DNA from: JANRLL01 sp033762715
GTDB lineage: Bacteria; Pseudomonadota; Alphaproteobacteria; Rickettsiales; SXRF01
Direction: 5' to 3'
Assembly (NCBI GenBank): GCA_033762715.1
Contig: JANRLL010000003.1
Coordinates: forward strand, 47,249-111,248
Length of the DNA stretch: 64,000 bases
Shown one piece after another: positions 43,831 to 54,300 of this stretch (the stretch's first letter is position 1; the number at the start of each line of letters is the position of its first letter). The notes under the pieces were generated by a model. That model ran no database searches, was not told the origin of the DNA, and worked only from the letters and a program-made list of their open reading frames with translations. Made by a program: the position numbers and the translations under genes.

Positions 43831-44874
43831 ATGGCAGATCAACGCTTTTTCACTCACACCGGCCCTATCACCCTGCAAACCATTATGGAATTGACGGGCG
43901 CTAAGCCTGTTTTGCGTATGGGCGCTGCCGATCCCAAACAATCCTTTGCCGATGTGGCGCCGCTCGACCGCGCAACCAAAAGTGATATTAGCTTTCTCGA
44001 CAACATCAAATACCTGGACCAATTCACGACCAGCAAAGCGGGCGCTTGTTTTGTGCGCCCTAAATATATTGAGCGCGCGCCTGAGGCGATGCTGCTGCTG
44101 GTCACCGAAGAACCGTATACCGCTTTTGCGCTGGCATCAGCGCATATATATCCATCCGTTATCGCGCAGCCTGGCGTTATTTCGCCGCAGGCACAGCTAG
44201 CGAAATCGGCAACCATCGGCAAAAATGTGCGCATCGATGCAGGTGCCGTGATTGGCGAGCGCGTTGTCATTGGTGATGGATGCCATATTGGCGCCGGCAC
44301 CGTGCTGCATGACGGGGTAGAGATCGGCGCAAACTCGCATATTGGTGCGTTATGCAGCATCAGCCATGCCATACTGGGCAGCCACGTCATCACCCATCGC
44401 GGTGTGCATATTGGGCAAGACGGATTTGGTTTCGCACCCAGCGCCCGTGGCATTGTGAAAGTGCCGCAGCTCGGCCGTGTGCTGATTGGCAATCACGTCG
44501 AAATTGGTTCTGGAACCTGCATTGACCGCGGCGCTGGCCCCGACACGACAATTGGCGATCATAGTAAAATTGATAATTTGGTTCAGATTGGCCATAACGT
44601 GGCCATTGGCAGATATGTTGTCATTGCCGCCCAATGTGGTATTGCTGGCAGTGCACGTATTGAAGACGGGGTTATGTTAGGCGGTCAGATAGGGGTAGCA
44701 GGTCACATTACCGTAGGTGCGGGCGCTAAAGTCGCTGCGCAATCGGGTGTGATGCATGATGTTCCGGCCAAAGCCACATACGGCGGCTCGCCGGCTATCT
44801 CCATTAAAGATTGGCACCGTCAAACGGTCACGGTGGCAAAAATTGCGAAATCACAAGCGGAGGATCGTGGATAA
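43831..44874 (+). CDS. lpxD: UDP-3-O-acylglucosamine N-acyltransferase
   Basis: LpxD adds the second acyl chain to UDP-3-O-acylglucosamine in lipid A synthesis. The 347-residue protein has the N-terminal uridine-binding domain (about residues 1-100) and the left-handed beta helix of hexapeptide repeats (about 105-330), including the HRGVHIGQDGFGFAPSARG motif with the catalytic histidine region and DNLVQIGHNVAIG. The frame is open from a GTG at 43804, but that codon lies inside a terminator stem, so I chose the ATG at 43831 (MADQRFF). Confidence 0.96.
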   Translation: MADQRFFTHTGPITLQTIMELTGAKPVLRMGAADPKQSFADVAPLDRATKSDISFLDNIKYLDQFTTSKAGACFVRPKYIERAPEAMLLLVTEEPYTAFALASAHIYPSVIAQPGVISPQAQLAKSATIGKNVRIDAGAVIGERVVIGDGCHIGAGTVLHDGVEIGANSHIGALCSISHAILGSHVITHRGVHIGQDGFGFAPSARGIVKVPQLGRVLIGNHVEIGSGTCIDRGAGPDTTIGDHSKIDNLVQIGHNVAIGRYVVIAAQCGIAGSARIEDGVMLGGQIGVAGHITVGAGAKVAAQSGVMHDVPAKATYGGSPAISIKDWHRQTVTVAKIAKSQAEDRG

Positions 44875-44875
44875 T

Positions 44876-45343
44876 ATGGAACTGGTGAATAAATCGGGTA
44901 CGGACGAACGTGTGATTACGGTCGAGCGCATCATGGAGATGATTCCTCATCGTTATCCGTTTCTCATGATTGATAAGGTTACCAATATTGTACCTGGCGA
45001 ATCGGCCGTGGGCATTAAAAACGTAACCATCAATGAACAGCATTTCATTGGGCATTTCCCCAGCAAGCCGGTAATGCCAGGCGTGCTGATTATCGAAGCC
45101 ATGGCGCAAACCTCGGCCGTGCTTGTAGTCGATACGCTCGGTAAAGATTCCGAAGGCAAACTGGTCTATTTCATGTCGATTGAACATGCGCATTTCCGCA
45201 AACCCGTTGGTCCTGGCGATTGCTTGCAGATTCAAGTGAAGAAAGAACAAAGCCGTCGCAACGTGTGGAAATTTGCCTGCACCGCGATGGTAGGCACGAC
45301 TAAAGTCGCCGATGCGGTCATTGCCGCCATGATTGTCGACTAA
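44876..45343 (+). CDS. fabZ: 3-hydroxyacyl-[acyl-carrier-protein] dehydratase FabZ
   Basis: FabZ dehydrates 3-hydroxyacyl-ACP in fatty acid elongation and competes with LpxA for the same pool. The 155-residue protein has the hot-dog fold signature with the catalytic histidine in MIPHRYPFLMIDKV, the active loop GHFPSKPVMPGVLIIEAMAQ with the catalytic Glu, and HAHFRKPVGPGD. The frame extends upstream to 44756 inside lpxD, but a GGAGGA site and the family length support the ATG at 44876, one base past the lpxD stop. Confidence 0.96.
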   Translation: MELVNKSGTDERVITVERIMEMIPHRYPFLMIDKVTNIVPGESAVGIKNVTINEQHFIGHFPSKPVMPGVLIIEAMAQTSAVLVVDTLGKDSEGKLVYFMSIEHAHFRKPVGPGDCLQIQVKKEQSRRNVWKFACTAMVGTTKVADAVIAAMIVD

Positions 45344-45407
45344 GTTGCAACAAACTGTAACAAACCGTGATTTGAACTCTGACCCTGCGTTTCCTAGATT
45401 GACTCAT

Positions 45408-46229
45408 ATGATGATACACCCCACCGCCATTATTGCAGACGGCGCTCAACTCGCTGATGATGTTCAGGTGGGTCCTTATTGCGTCATTGATGAACAGGTA
45501 AAAATTGGCGCCGGCACCGTGCTGAAATCACACGTAGCCATCAGCGGCCGCACCACCATTGGCAAAAACTGCCAGATTTTTCCCTTCACCTCGCTCGGCC
45601 ATGCGCCGCAAGATTTAAAATTCAAAGGCGAGCCTTCGACCCTCATCATTGGTGACAGCAATACCATCCGCGAACATGTGACTATGAACCCAGGCACTGA
45701 AGGCGGTGGACTGACTACCACCGTTGGCAATAGCTGCCTGTTTATGGTGGGCGCGCATGTGGCGCATGATTGTAAGGTTGGCAATCAGGTGATCCTGGCG
45801 AATAATGCAACACTGGCTGGCCATGTCGAAGTGGGCGATCACTCGATTATCGGCGGCTTGGCAGCCATTCATCAATTCGTGCGTATCGGCAAACACGCCA
45901 TTATTGGTGGCATGTCGGGCGTGGAACACGATGTGATTCCCTATGGTTCGGTCATTGGCGAACGCGCCAATCTAGCAGGCCTCAATTTGGTTGGCTTAAA
46001 GCGCCGCGGTTTTGATCGCGATACGATTCATGCGCTGCGCAATGCCTATAAAGCTATTTTCGAAGAAAGCGAAGGCACCCTCGCCGAACGCGCCGTACGC
46101 ATGCAGAAGCAATATGGCACTATTGCGGAAGTCGCTGAAATTATCGCCTTCATGAATGATAAAAGCAGCCGCTCACTCTGCGTACCAAAATCCATTCCTC
46201 ACACGGACAATCCACAAGCAGCTGCATGA
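45408..46229 (+). CDS. lpxA: UDP-N-acetylglucosamine acyltransferase
   Basis: LpxA performs the first step of lipid A synthesis, 3-O-acylation of UDP-GlcNAc. The 273-residue protein starts with MMIHPTAIIADGAQL, the normal family N-terminus, and has hexapeptide repeats including VGPYCVIDEQVKIGAGTVLKSHVAI, the catalytic-histidine segment FMVGAHVAHDCKVGNQVILAN, and the HQFVRIGKHAIIGG motif. A longer frame from a TTG at 45333 adds residues without family similarity and is not used. The stop overlaps lpxI by 4 bases. Confidence 0.96.
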   Translation: MMIHPTAIIADGAQLADDVQVGPYCVIDEQVKIGAGTVLKSHVAISGRTTIGKNCQIFPFTSLGHAPQDLKFKGEPSTLIIGDSNTIREHVTMNPGTEGGGLTTTVGNSCLFMVGAHVAHDCKVGNQVILANNATLAGHVEVGDHSIIGGLAAIHQFVRIGKHAIIGGMSGVEHDVIPYGSVIGERANLAGLNLVGLKRRGFDRDTIHALRNAYKAIFEESEGTLAERAVRMQKQYGTIAEVAEIIAFMNDKSSRSLCVPKSIPHTDNPQAAA

Positions 46230-47047
46230 ACGCGCTAGGCATCGTTGCAGGCAGTGGTGCCTTACCCCGACAGCTGATTGAAGCATGCCGTATCAATGGC
46301 CGCCCTGTTTTTGTCATCGGCTTCGAACGCATCACCGATCCACAAACCTTGCAAAATGTACCGCATGCCACCGTGCGTTTAGGCGCCGTGGGCGATGCGC
46401 TGTCTTATCTGCGCCAGGCCCAGGCCACCGATATTGTGTTTGCCGGCAGAGTGCAACGCCCTTCCATGACCAGTCTCATGCCAGATGCCACGGGTGCTCG
46501 GATGCTCGCTCATATTGGCACTGCTTTTTTCGCCGGTGATGATGCGCTGTTGCGCCGTATTGTCTCTTTTCTGGAGAAAGAAGGATTCCGCGTGGTTGGC
46601 AGTGAAGACATACTGACGACGCTGGTGACACCGGAAGGAGTAATGGGCACCATCACACCTGATGATCGTGAGCGTGCCGATATTATGTTTGGTATGCAGA
46701 TCGCCAAGAAATTGGGTGAGCTGGATATTGGCCAGGCCGTTGTGGTTGAAAATGGCTATGTATTAGGAGTCGAAGCGGCTGAAGGCACCGATGCCTTGAT
46801 TAAGCGCTGCGGCTTTTTGAAGAAAACCGAAAAGGGCGGCGTGCTGGTGAAGGTAAAAAAACCCACACAAGACAGCCGCGTCGATTTACCTGCTATTGGT
46901 ATTGAAACCATCGAGCGTGCCAGCGAAGCGGGCCTGCGCGGAATTGCGGTTGAAACCGGCGGCAGCCTCATCTTAGAACAAGAAAAAGTCGTCAAACGAG
47001 CAAATGAGCTGGGGCTTTTCCTGATCGGTATTCATTATGCAGCCTAA
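46226..47047 (+). CDS. lpxI: UDP-2,3-diacylglucosamine diphosphatase LpxI
   Basis: LpxI hydrolyses UDP-2,3-diacylglucosamine to lipid X. It is the alphaproteobacterial replacement for the metalloenzyme LpxH. The 273-residue protein has GIVAGSGALPRQLIEACR at the N-terminus, IVFAGRVQRPSM, GDDALLRRIVSFLEKEGF, VVENGYVLGVEAAEGTDALIKR and PAIGIETIERASEAGLRGIAVE. Position between lpxA and lpxB is diagnostic. It overlaps both neighbours. Confidence 0.96.
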   Translation: MNALGIVAGSGALPRQLIEACRINGRPVFVIGFERITDPQTLQNVPHATVRLGAVGDALSYLRQAQATDIVFAGRVQRPSMTSLMPDATGARMLAHIGTAFFAGDDALLRRIVSFLEKEGFRVVGSEDILTTLVTPEGVMGTITPDDRERADIMFGMQIAKKLGELDIGQAVVVENGYVLGVEAAEGTDALIKRCGFLKKTEKGGVLVKVKKPTQDSRVDLPAIGIETIERASEAGLRGIAVETGGSLILEQEKVVKRANELGLFLIGIHYAA

Positions 47048-48206
47048 TACGCCGTTACGAATATATATCATTGCGGGTGAAGCATCGGGTGATTTGCTCG
47101 GTGCGCATTTGATGGCGGCGCTTAAAAAACTTTCCCCTCGCCCTATTCAATTTCATGGTGTGGGCGGCGAGCGCATGCAGGCAGAAGGGCTAGCAAGCTT
47201 ATTTCCCTATCATAATCTTTCCTTGTTTGGCTTTGTAGAGATTCTACCCAAGCTAATGCAAATTACGGCGCGTATTAATCAAACGGCCGAGGATATACTG
47301 CAAAAACATCCGGACATAGTGATTACCATTGATGTGCCAGGTTTTTGTTTGCGCGTGATCAAAAAAGTTCGTGAAGCGAATCTCCCTGCCCTCTATGTAC
47401 ATTATGTGGCGCCGACCGTATGGGCCTATAACCCATGGCGCGCGCAACGTTGCGCTGAGCTGTTCGACCATATGCTCACCTTGCTGCCGTTTGAAGCGCC
47501 CTATTTTACCGAAGTGGGTTTGCCGACTACGTTTGTGGGGCATGCGGCTGTGGTGGAAGCAGGTGTCGGTGATGGCGAGCGTTTTCGCCAAGCGCATCAA
47601 ATCGCGAAAGACACGCCGCTATTTTGTTTATTGCCAGGCAGTCGTCGCGGCGAAATTAAACGTCATATGCCCATTTTCGCGCAAGCCATTGCGATGCTCG
47701 CGCGCTCTTATCCCGAGCTGGTCATCACCATTCCGGTACCAGAGCATATCCTGCCCTACATTGAACCTTATTTGATGAATTGCCCGTTCCCCGCCATTGT
47801 CACCACCAACGAGCAGCAAAAGAAAGATGCTATTGCCGCTGCCACACTAGCGATCGTCAAGTCAGGCACGGTGACGTTTGAAGTCGCCAAAGCCGGCACA
47901 CCGATGATGGTATGCTATCGCTTGCACCCGCTTTCGGCGTGGTTGCTCAGACGAAAAGTTAAGATTCGTTTTGTCAACTTGATTAACATGGTACTGGGCA
48001 AAGAAATTATTCCTGAACTTTTACAAGAACGCTGCACACCGTTAATTATTGCCGCCACCGCCCAACAAATGCTGCAAATACCTGAGCTGATAGATAAGCA
48101 AAAGCAGGGGGTTGGTGAGGCATTGGCTCAATTTGTACCGTCGGGTGGTGATGCGCCCAGTACGCTTGCGGCCAAAACCATTTTGGGCCTAGTGTCAGGA
48201 AAATGA
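47037..48206 (+). CDS. lpxB: Lipid-A-disaccharide synthase
   Basis: LpxB joins UDP-2,3-diacylglucosamine and lipid X to the lipid A disaccharide. The 389-residue protein begins with IIAGEASGDLLGAHLMAALKK, the expected motif, followed by GVGGERMQAEGLASLFPYHNLSLFG, DVPGFCLRVIKKVRE, YVAPTVWAYNPWRAQ, PGSRRGEIKRHMP and AIVKSGTVTFEVAKAGTPMMVCYR. It ends the lipid A gene run. The next gene starts 103 bases later after a gap with no clear terminator. Confidence 0.97.
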   Translation: MQPNTPLRIYIIAGEASGDLLGAHLMAALKKLSPRPIQFHGVGGERMQAEGLASLFPYHNLSLFGFVEILPKLMQITARINQTAEDILQKHPDIVITIDVPGFCLRVIKKVREANLPALYVHYVAPTVWAYNPWRAQRCAELFDHMLTLLPFEAPYFTEVGLPTTFVGHAAVVEAGVGDGERFRQAHQIAKDTPLFCLLPGSRRGEIKRHMPIFAQAIAMLARSYPELVITIPVPEHILPYIEPYLMNCPFPAIVTTNEQQKKDAIAAATLAIVKSGTVTFEVAKAGTPMMVCYRLHPLSAWLLRRKVKIRFVNLINMVLGKEIIPELLQERCTPLIIAATAQQMLQIPELIDKQKQGVGEALAQFVPSGGDAPSTLAAKTILGLVSGK

Positions 48207-48308
48207 TACAGTAGCCAATTAAGGCTGTCATAAAACTGAAACATTCTTGCGTTATTCTAGAAAGCTATCTAAAAATAATCACATGTTATGTAAAAAGATA
48301 GTGGTGCC

Positions 48309-51300
48309 GTGCTTAAAAAACCGAGCAAAAAGCAAGATATAGCGTCTTACGCTACCACTACTGCCCGCCGCGGCTCACTGCTTGCGCTGACCTCATGCTT
48401 GTCACTGTTTCCCCACAAAAACTTAGTCAGCGATGCTTCAACAGAAGCAACGATCGATAGCAATGATTTGATTCCAACCGACATTAACTGGCAGCAGCAC
48501 AGCGATGCTAACGCATCGATCGAGCGCATCATCCATGAATTCTTCACCATGGAAGGTATAAAAAATACCATTTGGCCTGATGCCTACGCCCGCAGACCCT
48601 GGAAGAAAAGCGAATCGGACAATAGTGATGAACCCGGCACTTATCAATGCCGTTGCGCGCTAATTAAACCCAGTGAAGCGTATTGCTTCTATGACACCTG
48701 GTATCCTGATGGACGGCCCGAATGTTTCAGGGGTGGTGGGGATTCATATGATGATGGAATGCCGACCGGTGATATTCTCTATGGCTGGTATAACGATAAT
48801 AGCTGGCAGACCGGCGGCAGCGGCCCCTGCTTGCTCTGGAATCCAGGATTTAATGATCCCCGCCATGGCCGCATCATGATGGATGATAAGGTGCTATACA
48901 ACTGGAAGGGCACTCAGATGCTAGGCAATGGTATCGTCTGCGATCCAGGTAGCGATCCTGATGATATGCACAAACCAAAAGAGCAGCGCCGTTTCCGCGA
49001 AATCTCTCAGTGCGATCTCGGCTGGTGGTATGCAAACTGGCGATATAATCGCCAAAAAGAATTTGAACAGGGCGGCACTGACCATCGCCAAGTTTATTTC
49101 GCCGGTGGCAGCAATATTTACATGGGCGGTTTATTAGGTGGCACGGTAACGCTATGGTGCTTGCCGGTTGAACAAGATGACGTGCCCAACGCCTATGTTG
49201 GTGATGATGACAGCAAATATGGCGATAATGCGCCTACCTTGAAGGATGACACAGGACGCTCTTATTCTCTCAAGGGCAAATACAGCAACCGGCATTTCTA
49301 CCAAGCCTGGTCAGGTCTGGATTGGACATCTGCAGATGCCGGTGGCGCCACCAGCGGCACCGGATATGGCAGCGGCGATCCAAACAGCCCAGAAGATACC
49401 TGCGAAAGAGGGCTACAATTGCGTTTCCGTAAACCGTTTTTGCGTGTACCTGGCCTCGACTGTTTATGTATGCCGCCTGGAGGCGAAATAGGTTGCGCAC
49501 TGCCAAGTCCTGATCCGCCTTGCCCAGCTAAGCGCTTGGAAGAAGATTGGATCTATGGGCCTACGGGGAAAGATAACCGCTACCGTGATATGTGCGTAGG
49601 AGGAGCGCCTCTTACCCCTAGTAATTTTGACACTAAAACTGGCCAGTTTAAATATGTGAATCCGGCCACTGGCGATACAATCAGCGACGAAACCTATCAG
49701 CCCGGCGGCGACGTGAAGTTTTGTAACCCAGGTGATATGGCGGGCACGGAACACTGTAAACCGCCTGCAGCCAATGACGAATTTGTAAGCTACGCCGAGG
49801 CGATGAGCGTCTTTCATCAGATGGTCAGTGGCACCGTATCTGGCTCCAAGCCGCTCTTTGGAACCTGTATGCCGATGAAAGATACATCGGCCATTACATT
49901 TTCCAGTGGTGTAACAACCGCCATCGGCTCAGCAGGCTATAGCCAACCAGCAGAAACACAATCAAAGCGCAGCAGCTACTTTAAGCTTTATCCGAACACT
50001 GCTTTTACCACCTATCTGAACCTTGATAATCGTCCCTTCGGAAAAACCGGCGCGGAAACCGGCCGCTATGATGCGTATAAAGCATCGAACTATTACAAAA
50101 ACTGGACCTTTTTCATGCAGGGTCGTGAGGCGCCGTTAGTTCCACCTGGGAATAACGACACCAATATTATTATGTTCCCAGGCGGTGAAATTACCCAATC
50201 ACATAATGGTAAAACCTTGCTCGTTGACACTAGTGCTGGCGACGCGTTTGTCATATTGCCGTCCATCAATAATTTCGCCCCTCCCTTTAGTGTCACTATT
50301 CAAAAAACGACCACCGTCGCCGATGAAGGTGAAACGCCACCAAAAGTCTATATTAGCACCAACCAATACCAAACCGCCGGCATTGCAACAGTGTCTAAAC
50401 ACGATCCGGTAGTGGTAAGCGCCCCAGGCCATGGGTTACGCAACGGACAACGTATCTATATTAATGGCGTCGTCGGCATGCCTGAAATTAACAACCGTTA
50501 CTATACGGTCGATAAAGTCACGCCGAATACGTTTGAATTGCTCAGTGTATTCGGCTCCGGTTATTCCGGCAACGGTGCCGGCGGGGTGATACTTTATAAT
50601 TATGAATCGGTCGATGGTGCAGTTACCAAAACCCTATCGTCTATGGCTGCGGACGTATTTGAGATACGATCCGTTACCGTTCGTGAAGGCGATCCCATTA
50701 CGATTAACTCGCCAGGTCATGGCCTAATCAATGGCGAACGCATCTATATCAGTGGCGTGCTGGGCATGACGCAACTCAATGACAAATATTATAATGTAAC
50801 CGGCGCCACAAAAGACAGCTTTAAACTACAAGGCGAAACCGGCGCGGGTTACGCTGCCTATATTGGCGGTGGTAAAATTAAGACGACATACAAGCGCGGT
50901 GAAAGCGTTACGCTAATTCCGATTCGTGAATATCAATCCAGAGATCAAATTCCATCTGCGCCTTTGCGTACTAATCGCTGGATCAGCGACGAGATGAATT
51001 GCCCTGATGTATTCCAGCGCAATCCTAAAATCACCGAATTGCCTACACCAGCACCACCACCAGGCTTAACGGTGAGTGATATGAAACGGGAAGACCTGCC
51101 GGAAATGGCGGAGATGAATCGGTATAAAGCGGATAAATGTTATAACTATTATATTCTATCACGCGCAGAAATGCCTTGGTATAGCATGGAGCGTCCCAAT
51201 GTGGGTACTGACGATCCGCTGAGTCTTATTGATCCGGAACGCGCGATTTTGGATAGCTGCCAGCCTATGGTAAATGGTAATGCCGCGTATAAAGTTATGC

Positions 51301-54300
51301 GCGCTCAATTTTCAAACGATCCTTATGAGAAAAAATTGCCCTCTATCATCGAAAAGAATTCGGGTTTTGCACCAGTGCCAGCCTATAATAAGCGCGCCGA
51401 TAGAAATCTTGCCGAGTATTACCTAAGCGAATATGTGCAAAAAGCCTGGGACCGTGATTATAATCCTGTCTATAAATACAATCCACTCACCGGTAAGGAC
51501 GAGGTGGTTATTGAGCCCCAAATCAGCACGGTACAGCCGGTAAATCCAATCACTAATCATATAGATCCGGTAACGGGCAAAAAACTCTTGGGCTACACTC
51601 TACCAAAAGACAAACGTATTCCCAAAGATTTCGGCACATTCGATCTCCCCTGTATCATGCCACAAAAGATCTGGATTAATTCTGGCGATAGACCAACTAT
51701 GCCGCCTAATATCAATGGTGAAGCCGACGATGGTTTTACCTGCCCTAACCCTGCACCTAGCAGCAAATGCCTTACCTTCTATGACATCGACAAAGATTAT
51801 GAAGATTTTACACATCATTCTAATAACCCGCCAGGTGGCTATTGCCCGAACGTAGAAAAAATCAATGATCCAACACACCCCTTCTCACCGCGTTACGATA
51901 TTGTCACCTATTTCCGCCGCGCGACGATAACAGATCCTGAAACCGGCGAAAAAAAACCAGGTGATATTTATCCCCAAACGGACTTCGGCGCGATCAGGGA
52001 TGGCCAAGTCATGCATGGCACACCGACTATCCCGCCCAACTTAATCGGTACAGACCGCGCCTACTCTTGGATTGCATCGTCAACGATGGAAGACAAGTGT
52101 ACGAAGCAAAAATTCTTTATGTACAGCGATTTTAACGCGAAACCCATCAATCCTGATGGCTCTCCGGCTGGCGAGCCATACAGGTCCGAGGCCGATAAAA
52201 ATAATAACCCCGTCGTACAATGCGCGCTAGTGCCGGTGGACGTGCTTACGTTCCGTTTCGAAGCCTTCAATAACTGTATCCGCCAACGCATTAATTATAA
52301 CTTCAATGACTATCTGAAAAAGGGTCATTATCGCACCAATAACCTGCAAAAAACCGATCATGGCGGACGCATTCCCAAACGAGGCTATAACCCACCCTGT
52401 AAAACGCGTTTCTGGGAAACCGATAGCGTCAACGATTGTCCCGTACGTATGAGCATTCAACAATGCTGCCGTATTATCACCAAGCCGGTCGTACCAGCTA
52501 ACTTCTTAAAAATTCGCAATTGTGAAAATTTCGAGCGCAATCGCTTAGATGATAATTGGCGTAAATGGACCGCTAAATGGCAGGCCGCGGTCAAATCTCC
52601 GCCCGGCCAGTATGTCACTCCTCCAGATCCTTGGTATGGTTCACTTACTTGGCTTTCAGCCGAAAACTTTGCACCGTCACAACATGGTGGGGTGCGTTTG
52701 GATCCACTCAATTCGCCTATTACGACTGAAATGGTTGAGGAGCAGCCAAATGCCTTCAAAGGTTCGCATAATACTTTTGTCAACAATGCTGAGCAGGTGC
52801 AAATCGCCTATATGGCGAAGCGCCGTGAAATGATGCTCGGTTGTGGCTTGCCAGGACAGCAGCAACGTGAGCCCAAAGAGTTCCGCTTTGACAATTACTT
52901 CCGCGCATTTGAGCTACAATACGATACCGCCGCCTATCCAGAAGATCCATGGAAAGCGGAGTTTGATCCTTTAGCACGTTTTACGGACTCTGATCAAACC
53001 GCATACCCCTATGATCCTTTGATTAAGGAATATGCGCCTACATTAGAAGCATTCAAAAACATACTAATGCCATATCTGCTCAACGGCACCAATACCGACG
53101 GCAATTTTGAATCCAACCCACCACGTAAATATTTAGGTGTACATAAACCTTATATGTTCTGGTGGGATACAGGCAGTTCCGTTGGTGAGAACCAAGGCGG
53201 TGATTTTGTGAACACCACCGGCTCGTTTGACGTCGTGATCGGTGTGGGTCGTGAAGAAAATCTAGGATCTACCTCCCTCTTCCCCTATGGTTATGGCGGA
53301 ATGACATATAATGGTCAGATTGCTGGGCTAGAATGGTGGGGCGGATACAACGCATCATCCGTTAATTTTGCAAACGAGCGTGTGCAAAGCTGGCCTATGA
53401 CACCACGTTATAAAGCTACCCGTTATTCTGAACGCGTTTATCAAAATCACGCGGCAGAAATTGGGCGTGTGGGTGGCTGGTCTGAGTTAAAAGCACACCA
53501 AATGTGGACGACGCGACGCAATAACTTAGTCTGTATCGGCCGCTATGAAAAACTCTTCAAGCCCGGCAGCGCTGACAACTTCGTGCTCGCTAAAGCCGGT
53601 GCCGGCTATACCAGCAAAGACAACGTGCAATGGCCATGGCCACTGGGATGGCGCGGCTATGTATCGGCACCGTGGCCGCACGCGCAGTTCCCTTATTTGC
53701 GCAATTTCCCCATGCTGCATATCGATGAGAAGCCTGCAACGGATGCGAATAATGCTATTGTTGCTGCCAACTATAATCCTATGGATGGTCAGCGCATATT
53801 AGGCCCCACCGGCGAGCGTGGACTGGATAACGTATTACCTGGTGATATCGTTTATAACCTGCCTAGCATTAACGGCATTGCCTACGTCACCGATATTGGC
53901 GGCTACGCCTATTACGATGATAATGGCAAAGAACAAATGCTGCCAGCTAACGAAAAAGCACTCTTTAGTTATAAGAAAGGTAAGTTCTACTGGAAAGCCA
54001 CCTATGATAAGAGCAGTGGCTGTACGAACTTCTCCAATGCCATTCCCCTACACCCCACGCAAATTTATGTCGTGCAATGGGATAACGGTAAGTTCCCCAC
54101 GATCACAGGTAGCACCGTCAATTGGGGTATGGGCGCTGAACGCACCATCTATAAAAACGAAGTACCTAGAACGTATCGCGATGATATTTGTAACCGCGAT
54201 GTACGCGCCCTCACGCTTCCACCAGCTACAAACGTAGGGAAACTAGGACCGCTTTGTACTGGCAGCGGAAGCGACGCAGATCCAAACTGTACGCCTCGTG

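Noticed and set aside
43854..44492. A 212-codon minus-strand frame inside lpxD
   Set aside because: It is antisense to the hexapeptide repeats; the repeated Pro/Ser/Thr pattern is a mirror of the lpxD repeats.
44756..44875. N-terminal extension of fabZ
   Set aside because: It lies inside lpxD, is very basic, and no FabZ has such a domain; a ribosome-binding site supports the start at 44876.
45333..45407. N-terminal extension of lpxA from a TTG
   Set aside because: LpxA proteins begin at the MIHPTA motif; the extension overlaps the fabZ stop and has no similarity.
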